DNA from: Magicicada septendecula | Lineage: Eukaryota; Arthropoda; Insecta; Hemiptera; Cicadidae | Direction: 5' to 3' | DNA: 64,000 nt | Assembly (NCBI GenBank): GCA_034769895.1 | Contig: CM068373.1 | Span: forward strand, 26,076,120-26,140,119 | Shown here: positions 32,837 to 44,702 of the stretch, piece after piece | Position numbering within the stretch: position 1 is the first letter of the stretch | Layout of the letters: the number at the start of each line of letters is the position of its first letter | Notes under the pieces: model-generated | What the model was told of the DNA's origin: nothing | What the model saw: only the letters and a program-made list of their open reading frames with translations | Database searches by the model: none | Translations under genes and position numbers: made by a program

Positions 32837-33087
32837 AGTACTTAATTTTGATAAATAAAGTATCCTGATAAGAAGATCATAATAATCCACTGCAGAAACG
32901 TAGATGAAATATCTATAAATGAAGAGGCTAGTTGAACGGGGTGGGGGTAATTTTCTATAAATGAAAATTATAGTTGAAGGGGAGGGGATAATTTTTATGT
33001 TTACTACGTTATCGGCAACAAAGTAGTAGTTTGTTGTTAATAATGCTTCCCGGGCTGTTTGGCCGTAGTCCGATGTTGTCTGTAAAA

Positions 33088-33132
33088 CCAGACGTTTCGG
33101 TAGTGCTATCGACTGCCATCATCAGTGAAAAT
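33088..33132 (-). ncRNA. hammerhead-like motif in repeat G copy 1
   Basis: Minus strand 33125-33094: CA, CUGAUGA, extra U, stem GGCAGU/ACUACC (five of six pairs), GAAAC, GU, C as H17, then UGG. This is one of the best preserved cores in the window. Confidence 0.5.
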
Positions 33133-33300
33133 CGAGTGCGATAACGTGTGGTGGTATACGTTAGTGACCACAGTACTGTGGTTAAGGCTGAAGCAATAAG
33201 TGGAAAGAAGTAGTTCCTATGGAAACATTTCGTTTCGTAAATGATTTTAAAACTATAAATCTTAGAACATGGAAGTCATGTATGGTTCTCCATACCGATA

Positions 33301-34113
33301 TTTTATTATCAGCAAAGCAACAATTGACTTTTATTATTTGATATTTCTGACGAAATCTTTATTGAATGTGTAACATAACAAATTCTTTAACAAATTAACC
33401 TATTTTTATTACAATAATAATAACATTTAAATCTGTATTCTACAAATCTTTACAATTATTTATAAACAAATCTTAATTGTAAAGATTTCTTATTTGAAAA
33501 CTTTAATTACTTATTGAATTTAATAACATTACTTCATTACTAAAACGTTACTAAAATTGAGAACAGTACTGAACAAACATTATTTATTATTATTAAATTT
33601 AACGAAATTGTTCTAGTACTTTAAATTAATAAAATAAAACAGAAGTTTCAGATACGCTTTTTCCTGTAGAGGTCCATCGTTGCACAAATATAATGCCCTC
33701 AGCGTAAACGAATGAGCCAAAATGAGGGTCTTCCCAGTGTTCTTCGTCAGTCTCACACTCCCTATGACGTAAAGAATCTCAACGACTAACATTCAAAGTT
33801 CAGCCAATCAGAACTAAACTTTGCACGGGTCTCGATACCCATCCAGGTCACGTAGAGGACAAAAGTGTCATCAATTATTGTAAATCAAAGACGGATCTTG
33901 TGGTTCACAAACACTAACAAGAAACGTTTTAGACTCTGTGGTTAGACTCTATGATAGTGTGGCTGTTCTCCCGCCCCACGTATCATCATAAAATCTGGTT
34001 AATTAATTTTTTGACAGTTGCTCAATTTTGTTCTCTCTTTAAATTTATTTTAATTAAATAATCTTTTTTTAAATAAAATAAAATAAATGCATTTATTTAT
34101 AATACACAAAAAT
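33301..34113. other. unassigned interval
   Basis: No gene or repeat recognised. A CAGCCAATCAG box occurs near 33813 but nothing coding follows. Confidence 0.4.
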
Positions 34114-34117
34114 ATAC

Positions 34118-34647
34118 TGTTACGACATCACAGAAGAGTCTACGTGTTTGTTGAATGTACCAGAAGAATCTCGTTCTAATGTGTCTGACATACGTGATTC
34201 TTGACGCATTTGCGAGACTTTTCTGGAAGCCGCCAGCCGCGCGGACTGTGTCAAGCCCGTAATTAATTACGTCGTAGTTTAGAGATAAGGCGCAGTTTGG
34301 AATCTTCTGGTCTGTACGAGGATGTATAAATACAAGGCGGCAGCGGCCTTAGTTTCAGTTATGTTTGCGATATATTTACATTGAGTTCGAGGTATTATCG
34401 GGTAATATTACTGTGTGCGTTCAAGTGGTTATTAGTGAAGTGTTTAATAATTGTAATACAATTGTGTTTAATATTAGTTGACAATTTATTGCGTGTGAAC
34501 AAATTTTATTTGATTTGTTGTAAGAGACTGTGTTGTTAATTACGAACTGTTTAACTGTAAAAATTAAAGCTGGTGATTAGTGACTTAATTGGTGACTTAT
34601 ATTTTGTTTCCACTGTACCTACGACGATCAAGTAGACCGTCGTAACA
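34118..34647 (+). mobile_element. solo LTR, TGTTACGAC family, copy 3
   Basis: 530 bp, TGTTACGAC at the start and GTCGTAACA at the end, a perfect 9-bp terminal inverted repeat, flanked by ATAC on both sides (34114-34117, 34648-34651). TATAAATA at 34325 is a probable core promoter. The 3' part has GCGTGTGAACAAATTTTATT and AAGCTGGTGATTAGTGACTT. No internal coding region adjoins. Close to the copy at 55127 (both begin TGTTACGACATCACAGAA), so these two are the youngest subfamily. Confidence 0.8.
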
Positions 34648-34651
34648 ATAC

Positions 34652-34808
34652 TAACGTACCAATCCATGAGGGTGGAAGGTGCTGAGACAACAGAACAATG
34701 TAATGTAAATTCCTTAAGAACTTTATCGTGAATGGTAAGAGTCACGATTTAATTAATATAAATGATTCTACTATTTTGTATATCTAGGCCTAGATTATTT
34801 TATAAATG
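34652..34808. other. short spacer
   Basis: Sequence between the solo LTR and the SINE; nothing recognised. Confidence 0.4.
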
Positions 34809-34823
34809 TATCCGTTGAATAAG

Positions 34824-35093
34824 AGCCTCCATCGGTCTATTGGCTAGCGCGGGCGATTGATGCCCTCGTGGTCCCGGGTTCAATTCCCGGCGGAGGCTCT
34901 GTACGGCTTGCACTCAGCGTCGTAAGACAAAACTGAGTAGCCGTATGAGATAACAGCGGCGCCTCCTGGCTGTGAATACCGCAACTAGCGGCTGGCGGCG
35001 CGTTGTACTGGCCATGCAACAGTCACACTAAACTCAAACGCCGCGAGGTATGCCTTGGTCCTTTAGGGACTGTTGAACAGATGTTTATTATTT
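34824..35093 (+). mobile_element. tRNA-derived SINE
   Basis: The head (34825-34898) folds like a tRNA: GCCTCC pairs with GGAGGC, the B box GGTTCAATTCC is perfect within the CCGGG-loop-CCCGG arm, and TGGCTAGCGCGGG sits at the A-box position. The anticodon loop GATTGAT lacks U33, so this is not a functional tRNA. About 190 bp of body follow, ending in a TTTATTATTTTA tail. Flanking repeats TATCCGTTGAATAAG (34809) and TATCCGTTAAGTAAG (35094) match at 13 of 15 positions. A and B boxes imply RNA polymerase III transcription. Confidence 0.8.
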
Positions 35094-35284
35094 TATCCGT
35101 TAAGTAAGGCTTGGGTAAATTTTATAATATCGGTATGGAGAACCATAAATGACTTCCATGTTTTATGATTTATTATTTAAAATCATTTTAGAAATAAAAT
35201 ATTTTCATAGAAATTACATCTTTCTACTTCCTTCTCCAGCCTTAACCACAGTACTGTGCTCATTAACGTATACGACCTCACGTT

Positions 35285-36890
35285 TTTTTTTTTTTTTTTT
35301 TCGGGGGAGGAAAAATGCATTATGCACCATCAGGAGACACCCCACTGGTCTCCCGGTGTGTGGGACTCGCACCCACTAAAAAACCTCCACTTTACAGGCA
35401 GGAAACCCCCCCGGGAACAACTATTCGTATGGCTTCAGGGTGGCACCTCGTATTGCGCCTACTAGGCTTCTACAGCTTTATCTATATCATCGACCTGTGA
35501 GACGGTCCAGTTCAGGCTTCTTTTGCCGCAGGACCATCCTCACGAAGGTCACAACCATGTCCCAGTTCTCTTTGCTGTTGAGCATGACGCCTATGATGTT
35601 ATCAGGCGTCATGGGGCCAATCTTCAATTCGAGTCCTCGCCTCTCCAGCACCCTCCGTTGACACTCGAAAAAAGTATGATGAGCGTCATCAGAGTCTGAG
35701 TCGCCATACACGCACGACGGATCCTCCATCTTATCCATCCTTCGCAGGTATGCACAGAAATAACCATGCCCTGTCAGGAATTGAGTAAGGTAATAATCTA
35801 CCTCGCCGTGCGTTCTGTCCACCCATTCAGGGAGGTTCCCTATCAGCCTCGTCGTCCACCTAGCTCGACTCTCCTGTTCCCATTGTAGTTGCCAGCTCCG
35901 CATGGAGTGTGCCCTGGCCACTGCTCTTGCTTCTACAAACCCCAAGTCTTCCTTGGTTGTGTAGACCCTCCTTCTCTCCTCAGCCATCAGATCTATTGGC
36001 ATTACTCCAGCGACGACCAACACTGCTGGTTCCGACACCGTTCTGTAGGAGCTTGCAATCCGAAGTGCTCCTCTTCATTGTACCGCGGCCATCTGCTTGC
36101 GATATTTTTCTTGCTTCAGTGCGTCGGCCCAGACCTCGCATCCGTAGAGGAGAATCGAGTTGGTCACCGACATCAGCAGTCGCCGTCTTCCCGCAGCTGG
36201 CCCTCCGATATTTGCCATTAGCCTGCTCAGCGCAGCAACGACCTTAGCGGCTTTCTCCGAGGAACATCAAATTTGCTCCCAGTAGGAAAGCTTAGTATCC
36301 AGGTCCACCCCTAGATACTTCACCGCTGGCTTTGATATTATCGCCTTTTCCCCCACCACGAACTGTGTGATTGTGGGTATACGTCGTCGAGTGAGCAGCA
36401 CAATCTCTGTCTTCTCCGTCGCAAGGCTCAGATCGTATTCGTACATCCAGATGCGGACCCTGCGCATGACCTGGTTCAGCATGCGCTGCGCCTCCTCTGC
36501 GTCTCTCGCGGTGATCACGGCAGACACGTCATCAGCATATGCTTATAGAAAGGTATCATCTGCCATCTCCATCCGGAGGATTCCATCATAGAAGGCACTC
36601 CACAGGTCGGGGCCCAAGATAGAGCCTTGAGCTGCGCCTCCTGTTATCTCTCTGCTGCGTGGCCCATCTGCTGTGTCGTACCGGAGCTCCCTGTCCCTCA
36701 AGTAACTTCATATTATCCGGAGCAGGTAGTCCGGCGCTTGAAAGACGTCCTCCAGAGCAACTAGCAAGTCTGTCCAGCTGGCCGAATGAAAGGCGTTGCG
36801 TACGTCCAGTGTAGCGAGTAGCACCATCCTTCTGGAGAAGTGATTACCCCGCTGGGCCACCTGGACGGCATTCAAGATCTCCTGTATGGC
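35285..36890 (-). mobile_element. 5'-truncated R1-like LINE nested in repeat G
   Basis: Minus strand from 36890: AIQEILNAVQVAQRGNHFSR, LLATLDVRNAFHSASW; RELRYDTADGPRSREITGGA, AQGSILGPDLWSAFYDGILR; a stop; AYADDVSAVITARDAEEAQR (catalytic ADD near 36535); KPAVKYLGVDLDTKLSYWEQ; then, after frameshifts, SEPAVLVVAGVMPIDLMAEE, EVDYYLTQFLTGHGYFCAYL and DAHHTFFECQRR. This is the RT and C-terminal zinc-knuckle region of R1/Jockey-group LINEs. A poly(A) tail (T run 35283-35301) and 15-bp direct repeats ATACGACCTCACGTT (35270-35284, 36891-36905) mark target-primed insertion. Confidence 0.85.
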
Positions 36891-36914
36891 ATACGACCTC
36901 ACGTTAGCGCACTC

Positions 36915-36960
36915 GATTTTTATGATAATAGCAGTAGCTGGCACTGCCGAAACGCCTGGT
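36915..36960 (+). ncRNA. decayed hammerhead-like motif in repeat G copy 2
   Basis: UAUGAUAAUA, then stem GCAGU/ACUGC, then GAAACGCC. The CUGANGA core is altered; the stem is intact. Confidence 0.35.
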
Positions 36961-37534
36961 TTTGCAGAAAACATCGGACCACCGCCAAACATCCCGGGAA
37001 GAAATTTTAACAACAAACTCCTTGTTACCGATAACGTAGTACACATATGAAAATTTTCCCCTCCCCATCAACTATCATTGTAAATTATAGAAAATTACTC
37101 CCTCCCCTTTCAACTACCCTTTCCATTTATAGATATTTCATCTACATTTCTACAGTGGATTATTATGACTTTCTTTTCTGGATACTTTATTTATCAAAAT
37201 TAAATACTTTACTCTTGTTAAAACATAAAACGTTGCCGGTAAACTACCCGTTTCCCTTAACCGATCTTCACCAAAATCAATAGGCCTTGGGTCCTCCACA
37301 ATTCAAGCACGTATGCAAAAACGTATTTGATTCTGCTTGAAGTTGGGGTAGTTATCGTTCGCCATAGAGAACATTCTACACATAGACACACAGACACACA
37401 GACACTTTTCGAAAAATGACTTTTCTTCATCTGTTGAGGGTAGTACAATCAGAATCAGCCCTTATCTCGAAGACGATTTTTTTTTTTTTGCCGTCGCCAT
37501 ACTTCTATTTCCTTAAGGAACATGGAAGTAAAAA

Positions 37535-38149
37535 TTGATGACCTCTGCGAAATGAAAAAGATATTTAGCAGATGCCTTCATTAAGGAGAATCGTGTAGCA
37601 ATGTGTAAAATTTCAATTACCATTACACATTAAGGGAAACAAATTTTTCAAATTAATTGAATGACTTAATTTAGCTCATTTTAATAGATCAGCTATTAGT
37701 CGGAAAACTAAATTCAGACTTTTGGTTTTTTGATTTTTCCAGCATCACCACAACCTCAGATATATTTACTACTTTGAGCGAATTTGACATAATGGTTTAG
37801 TAGCAAAACGTAACACCTAAAATGAGAACACAAGACAACTGTGTGTCAAAAAATTACTTTCAGTTTTCAAGTAAGAGTGGATAATAAGATGTAATCATAT
37901 TCCAATCTTTAAAAAAATTATATAAGCTTTGTAGCAGATAATCTTCAAACTGTTTTCGAATTTTGTACCTTACCAAAAATGAAATGTAATCCACTGGAAT
38001 TGAAAACAATGTATCTTATACTTCTACGAATGTCAAGTCTCATTTTTATTAGCGTTTATTTGATTCAATAATAACATGAAAAAATTAAAACTGACAATGA
38101 ATTATATCAACAAAAAAAAATCAATTGGTTGTCTGTAAAGTCGGTTTAC
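37535..38149. other. unassigned AT-rich interval
   Basis: Nothing recognised. Confidence 0.4.
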
Positions 38150-39345
38150 GGACGATAGTTTTACGTGATAACGTCATAAAGAAACATTGATGAAAAATTG
38201 CATACTTTTATGAATTGAATTGAATTATTATCACTGAATTATCATTATTTTGTATAATACAAAGGAGTTAATTGAAAATTACAATTTTTTCGATAAATTA
38301 ACATTTATTTACATTCGTTCATTCAAATATTTTTTTACTTAAATTATACAGATTAATTACAAGTAACAATGTGCTATTAACAATTTATTTACAACTTATA
38401 TACATGTGTTATATTTAAGATCCTCCAATCTGCGTTATTCTGTTAAGGATAGGACGATGATAGGAAAAGTACGAAATAAAGGGGAGTGTTTCAAGTGTAA
38501 TGTGTCTTGAAAAAGTCAAATCGATGTTTGTTTTATTTATAATTAATATTAATTATTTTATTAATTTTTTATTGATTTTATTTATTTTTTATAATTATTT
38601 TATAAATAATTATTTTATTAATTTATTGTTTATAATTATTCTTAATTTATTTATTTATAATTAATATCAATTATTAATAATTATTAATATTATCAATAAT
38701 AATAATTTGATATAATTGATATAATTTGACATAAATATTTTTAAAACTGGTTAAAAACATTAATTTTTAATTTTCAAATATTATTTAAAGTTTTTGCAAA
38801 TTTAATTTAAATAATTTGTTTAAATATAATCACGAACAATTAGTTATAGTCATATTATGTCATATTATTCTTTATTTATTATTAGTCATATTATTCTTAA
38901 AATGCAAGAATTAATTACCTTTTTTGCCGCTATTTTGAGAAAAACAGTTAATTAAGGTGAACAAAATGAAATTAGACTGAAAATTATGAAGGAAATCAAT
39001 TAAATCTTATTAAATTGTAGAAATAAACACAAAAACACAAAACACGTTGTCTCGTATTCAACACTTGTTACAAATAATGGCTTCCGTCGTGGTGGGCGGA
39101 GGTTATTGTAGAAGTTCTCGAAGAAGCTCGCGTGGCGGCGTTCCAGTAGCAGAACTATTCTAACTCCTAGCTCTGACGTCACGCGAGAAGAGAGATATAT
39201 GTGTCACAAGCCAACGCTTGTGCCGATCGTGCCTCTCTATCGCTTGTTGCGCGCTCTCGCTTGCACGCTCAGGCTCAGACGGAACGTGACACTTTTTCGT
39301 GCGTGCAGCCGGTGTTCATCAATTTATAAGACGTTATCACGTCAA
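38150..39345. repeat. possible terminal-inverted-repeat element
   Basis: ACGTGATAACGTCATAAAG at 38162 is matched in reverse by 39323-39344 (reads ACGTGATAACGTCTTATAA on minus), with weaker similarity extending about 40 bp. The 1.2 kb between is mostly AT-rich (38520-38720 is nearly pure A/T), then GC-richer at 39080-39310. No transposase seen. Could be a non-autonomous DNA transposon; boundaries are uncertain. Confidence 0.3.
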
Positions 39346-39433
39346 AAAGTTGCTATAGAAAATGATAGATTATATCAGAGTGTAGTTAAAGAGATGATTG
39401 TGAATTTAAGAGAACAATATACCGATATTAAAA

Positions 39434-39955
39434 ATCGGTATGGAGAACCATACATGACTTCCATGTCGTAAGATTTATGTTTAAAATATATTACTTGAAT
39501 TCGGCTCGATAATTTCTAAAAAATATCGCCCACCCTCAAACTAATTTCACTATTTATAGATATTTTTGTTATTATGGGGTAGTCGTTTAATATAATGTTA
39601 TTTTCGAGTCACTTTATCTATAAAAATTAGGTAGACCTACTTTATTCTTATAAAGAAACTGAACTACACAGATAATCATCCCTCCTCCTCAACCGATCCC
39701 CACCATTAATGATATTTACACTTTCATAGAGTAATAATTTTTCTAAGGTATAATTAGTTTTTCGAATAGTTTTTAATAGTAATTCTAAGGTGTCTTATCC
39801 TTCAAAATTAAATATTTGTACTTTACTTGATTTCAGCACAGCAATTTTCAAGAAATCACCCCGTCCCCCTTGAACGGCCCACTTAATTTTTTATTATCTC
39901 ATTTACCATTTTACATTTGATTAATATGCCTTTATTTCCGGGGCACTTATTTATT
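39434..39955 (+). repeat. diverged repeat G fragment, copy 4
   Basis: Starts with the G terminus ATCGGTATGGAGAACCATAC (39434). The remainder contains loosely G-like C-rich blocks (CACCCCGTCCCCC near 39868, TCCCTCCTCCTCAACCGATC near 39688). The next G copy begins 525 bp later in the same orientation. Confidence 0.45.
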
Positions 39956-39958
39956 AAT

Positions 39959-40982
39959 ATCGGTATGGAGAACCATACATGTCTTCCATGTTCCAAGATT
40001 TATATTTAAAATCATTTTCAAAATGAAATATTTTTATAGAAACTACTTCTTTCTACTTACTGCTTCAGCCTTAACCACAGTACCCTATTGCGGTCACTAA
40101 CGTATACCACCTCACGTTATCGCACTCGATTTTCACTGAAGATGGAAGTCGATAGTCACTACCGAAACGTCTGGTTTTACAGAAAACATTGGACCATGGC
40201 CAAACAGCCCGAGAAGGAATTTTAACAACAAACTACTTTTTAGCCGATAACGTAGTACATGTGACATATAAATAAAAATTATCCCCTCCCCCAACAACTA
40301 TCATTTCATTTATAGAAAATTACCCCCATCCTCTTCAATTAGCCTTTTTATTTATAGATATTTCATCTACGTTTCTACAATGGATTATTATGATCTTCTT
40401 TTCAGGACACTTTATTTATCAAAATTAAGTACTTTACTCTTGTTAAAACATAAAACGTTGCAGGTAAACTATCCTTTCCTCTTAACCAATCTTCACCAAA
40501 ATCAATAGGCCTTGAGTGCTCTACAATTCAGTCACCAAAATCAATAGGCTTTGAGTCCATTACAACTCAGGCACATATTATTTACAAAATTACACTCATG
40601 TACAAAATTATTTGATTCTGTTTGAATGTGCGGCAGTTATCGTTCGTCATAGAAAAAATTACTTTTGTTAAAATACAAAATGTTGCCGGTAAACTACCCC
40701 TTTCCCTTGGCCGATCTTCACCAAAAACAACAGACCGTGAGACCTCTACAATTCAGGGTGGTATGCAACAAAATTATTTGATTCTGTTTGAATTTGCGGC
40801 TGTTATCGTTTGCCATAGAAAACATTCTACACACAGACAGACAGACACACACTGAGACACTTTTCGAAAAATGACTTTTCTTCATGTTTTGAGGATAGTA
40901 CAGTCACAATCAGCCGTTATCTCGAACACGATTTGTTTGCGTGACTGTACTTCTATTTCCTTATGGAACATGGAAGTAAAAA
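39959..40982 (+). mobile_element. non-coding repeat G, copy 3
   Basis: Uninterrupted 1.02-kb copy. Starts ATCGGTATGGAGAACCATAC, has CTTAACCACAGTACC, the hammerhead-like motif (40136-40168), GGCCAAACAGCCCGAGAAG, two to three partial 164-bp units (CGATCTTCACCAAAA at 40721 and similar at 40490, 40531), then TTCCTTATGGAACATGGAAG and TAAAA. No coding frame. Confidence 0.8.
40130..40175 (+). ncRNA. hammerhead-like motif in repeat G copy 3
   Basis: CA, CUGAAGA (40136-40142), extra U, stem GGAAGU/ACUACC (five of six pairs), GAAAC (40164-40168), GU, C as H17, UGG. Flanking CA/UG can start stem I. Confidence 0.5.
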
Positions 40983-42936
40983 GCAGTGATTGTGATAGTT
41001 CAGCTAACTATGGTATTATAGAAAGTTAATGTGTGCCGGGATTAGAGTTATCACCAGTTGCTAATTAACCAGACAGAATTTGCAGAATGAATTAAGATAA
41101 GGCTTTAGTTTTAGAAGTCAGTTATTTGTGCAATCACTTCAAGCAAGTTGTGTCATTTGTTGTAAACCACCCCTATACGACTACGCTACACTTCCGCGGA
41201 AATCTTATATTATAATCAATTTCGTTCATTAGCTTTATTAATGCATGTTCTCATTTAACAGATAACATGATTATACCGTTTCTGAGATTCGCATGTAGCA
41301 TTAACTGTGTTACGTGCGACATGTATTAAATTGTATGATGAGCTGGTGGGCCCAAACAGACGTAACACAAATATATTTCGACACCAATAACTGTAATAGT
41401 ACATTGAATGCAATAAATAAGGTATAATAAAAATGATTAGTGCCAAACTTTAGTGAGCAGAATCAGCATTGCTTTATTTTAGTAGGATAAAAGTTTGCCT
41501 CTTATGTGTAAAAAATTAAGCCAGCCAGAGGACTAAAATAAATTTTGATGCATCAATCAATGTCAGTTTAAAAAATGTTAATAGCTATTACATACATGCT
41601 ACCATTAACTCATTAATTATAATCAAATTTTTGTGTTACATAAATGAATAAACTTAGTTTCTTTTTTCTTTTCTGTTGAAGTATTACAAACTTGGAGTTC
41701 CGTATGTGCTTTAATTAACAATTAACTAGTTTACTTGGAAGAACAAAAGGGCGTGGCCTCTGGAAGCATGATGCCGCCGACGATGTCGTGCGGGGGCCTG
41801 TCGTAGAGACGTATTTCTCGGGTACCCTAACAAAGTGTCAGCCACCATCTCTATAAGTATGTGCAGGTTACATCTTGCGAGCGATACCTTTCTGAAGAAA
41901 ATCAAAACTGCCGGTACTCTTCGACCAGCTGATGCTGAAAGGCCCAGATGAGTTTTAGTACAAAGCAGACTAGTTACGGGACACGCACATCCACTCTCAC
42001 ACCACATAATTACAAATGTTACAAGATTGCAGTATGAAATTAACAATACATAGCTGTAATTAAAGTTTAAACATTTTTTCTGACCGACTGCAAAGGAATT
42101 TAACTTGAGAGACCTTAAGATGCAATCTAGTTACATCTGGTTGCTTATGAACGTGTTACAGCATTATACATCCAAAGATACACAGTTTTCATTACATACA
42201 TAAAATTGGCAAATACGAATTCGGCACTGCCATTGATTCATGCAGGTTAAGTATCCATAGTTACCTTGGTATGTCGAGTTCCCAGCACAAAGGGCAGATT
42301 TTAAGGAAATTGTGTTCCTGACTCTGCTCACCCAATTGCGAGGTTGGACCCCAGTAGCTGACTGAGCAAAAAAAAAGTCGACCGACTGAGTACTGAATTA
42401 GTTTCGTAAAGAAAAGGTGGGGACGTAACGTCGAACAACAAAAAAACAAACCTCAGAAGATTACGCTACCGACCCGATACGATACGCCACGGACGCATTA
42501 TTGTTTGGATTAATAATAATAACGACATTCGCGGTGGTGGTGCCGAATAACCGCAACAACTGGCGGGGAAGATCTCGACGTAATTCTAAAGTAGACATAA
42601 GCCCATAACTTTTTTTCTAAAACAAAATATCTTATTTGATCCTAGTATTACAATGGTATCATGAAACAAAAATTTCAACACTACTCTACATCAACAGCAA
42701 TAAATAATTATTAGTTTGTAAACTTAAAAAAATAGTAAGCTGATCAACAGCTCAACTAATTACGGTTGGTCCATTGGTGCAGTAGCGTTGCCACCCTTTA
42801 GCTGTCGGCCGTGATTTATCCCACCAAAACTTGCAAGTGTAGAATTATTACTCCAATCATGTACTTCGTGGGAGACCCTGAAAAAAATGGTCAGGGACTG
42901 TGAAGTCGGAAAGGGTTATAGCCCAAGCCATGTACC
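40983..42936. other. unassigned interval
   Basis: No recognisable gene. A 106-codon frame at 41726-42046 minus lies in a GC-richer patch but shows no motif. Near 42880-42935 the sequence (GTGGGAGACCCTGAA, CCCAAGCCATGTACC) resembles the decayed 3' end of a LINE leading into the GAA tract. Confidence 0.4.
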
Positions 42937-43017
42937 GAAGAAGAAGAAGAAGAAGAAGAAGAAGAAGAAGAAGAAGAAGAAGAAGAAGAAGAAGAAGAAG
43001 AAGAAGAAGAAGAAGAA
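42937..43017. repeat. (GAA)n microsatellite
   Basis: 81 bp of GAA starting right after a LINE-like 3' end, as at 6353. Confidence 0.95.
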
Positions 43018-43419
43018 TTATGTACTTATATTTATCAATGCCTGTTAATATAGTTATGAATTGAATTATTAAGCTGATGATGCCAGACTCTGAAACAAAG
43101 TATAAAAATTAACAAATCTCCGCGTGAATAAAGCAGTATTAGAATTACAGCAATGTTTACAAAACCGACTAGGAAAGATGGATAATCGTCTGACTCTTAC
43201 AGATGTCAGTTTGCCATAAAACAATGATAATAAATAGTTAAACCTCTACTGTAATACAACGTAATAATATAGAATTCTGAGGTATAGCCTGGAACGTAAC
43301 CAACTAAAATTGCACATTGTTTCTGAATAAAATATTATTTTAATTTATACAAAAGTTTGACAACTCAAGTATGTGGTAATTGATATGTCTTTAACCCACC
43401 GTTAAGGAATGTGACGTAC
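43018..43419. other. unassigned interval
   Basis: Nothing recognised. Confidence 0.4.
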
Positions 43420-43423
43420 ATAT

Positions 43424-43980
43424 TGTTACGATAATTTACTGATCGTACAGTGGAAAACAAAATACAAGACACCAATTAAGTCACTAATCACCAGCTTTAA
43501 TTATCACAATTAAATAGTTTGTAACCAACACGATAGTCTCTTACAACAAGTCAAATAACAATATTGTTCACACTCAATAAAAATGTTATCTAATATACAA
43601 AACAATTCTATTACAATTGTCCCGCACAATTATAAAACACATAACACTTTGCCACAATACTTCGAACCGCACTATGTAAATCGCCTGACAATAACTGAAA
43701 CTAAGCGCCGCTGACGTCTTCTATTTGTACCTCGTTGAGATTCCACCATATTCCATAAAACGTGTCTACTAGAAATCACTAGAACGTAATTGATTGCCGC
43801 CTTGAACACAGCCCGCGCGGACCGGTATGGTCTGTTAAAGTGTCGTTGCGGACGCGTGACAAGTGTCACGTAATTGTCCTTCATCTCAAAGTAGCAGCAA
43901 TATGTAAGAACACATACATTATAGCCGGATTCCACTGGAATAGCCGAGACACACGTAGAATTTTGTGTAAAGTCGTAACA
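43424..43980 (-). mobile_element. solo LTR, TGTTACGAC family, copy 4
   Basis: 557 bp, TGTTACGA to GTCGTAACA, flanked by ATAT on both sides (43420-43423, 43981-43984). The reverse complement of AAGCTGGTGATTAGTGACTTA lies near 43475 and of ACGTGACACTTGTC near 43860. No internal region adjoins. Confidence 0.75.
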
Positions 43981-43984
43981 ATAT

Positions 43985-44702
43985 ATGAACACAAAAATTC
44001 CAAATATGCTATGTTGAGCAATATCATTAGTTACATTAATCAAGTGATAGTTAACGTATAAATGAGAGAGTTCTTTAACTTTTAATTTTCTGATGGCAAA
44101 CTTTCTATTGGCTAAAATATGTTACGGCGCATGTGAAACACTTTCCTGAATATTGGAACATAATCAATCATTTATTGACACTGTCAGACACGATTCAGCT
44201 GATGTAGTGCGTAATTTTGTTGCCAAACTCCAGCACACTGTAACGGCAGCAACTGCCAAGTGAAACTCGGTAATTAATCATCGTCGGAGATCAATTCTTG
44301 TGAAGTTTACTGTAAAGTAACTCTAAGTAACACTCAAGTTTGTGTCAAATACTTCAACCTTACGTGACCTCAGAGTCAATAACATTACCTAAGACAGAAA
44401 TGCTTATTTGAATATTAATGTCAAGCGGGAGTTTAACAATAATTATCTGAAAGGAAGAGTACATAAAAGTTGGTTGTACCTGTTTAAATGAATCATATTT
44501 AAATAGATTAATTTCAATGTCACAGATAAATTGTAATAACGTTCTGTTTGAACGCACGTGTATTCAGAAGGATGAACGAACTATGCAAGTAGAAATAATG
44601 CAAAAGGTAAGATTTCACCAAAAACATCAACAGAAAAAACTGTAATAAAAACATTCCAGTCCTGACTGATGCAGCAACAACAAAATTCAACCCAATTAAT
44701 TA
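43985..44702. other. unassigned interval
   Basis: Nothing recognised. Confidence 0.4.

Larger units (their letters stand above)
31841..33300 (-). mobile_element. non-coding repeat G, copy 1
   Basis: Long reverse-oriented copy of a repeat found also at 35129-37534 and 39959-40982. As read on minus, one end is ATCGGTATGGAGAACCATAC, with the hairpin GTATGG-AGAA-CCATAC. The other end is TTCCTTATGGAACATGGAAT, which also folds on itself. Internal order: CTTAACCACAGTACTG, hammerhead-like motif, GGCCAAACAGCCCGGGAAG, C-rich purine-poor stretch, then a variable number of about 164-bp tandem units. No coding capacity. It resembles no classical element I can name. Confidence 0.75.
35129..37534 (+). mobile_element. 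non-coding repeat G, copy 2, interrupted by a LINE
   Basis: Begins ATCGGTATGGAGAACCATAA and ends TTCCTTAAGGAACATGGAAG plus TAAAA. Own sequence is 35129-35284 and 36906-37534 (about 0.79 kb), with about one unit of the 164-bp repeat. The hammerhead-like motif at 36920-36955 is partly decayed (GCAGU/ACUGC stem, GAAACGCC). The nested LINE occupies 35285-36890. Confidence 0.75.

Noticed and set aside
31841-33300. Helitron identity for repeat G
   Set aside because: End hairpins are present, but there is no TC start, no CTRR end and no A/T insertion site that I can see.
34824-34900. Functional tRNA gene
   Set aside because: The head folds as a tRNA but lacks U33, has an imperfect acceptor pair, and is followed by a SINE body with target duplications.
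39199-39471. 90-codon plus-strand frame
   Set aside because: It crosses the boundary into repeat G copy 4 and has no domain.
41726-42046. 106-codon minus-strand frame in a GC-richer patch
   Set aside because: No recognisable motif or repeat copy.
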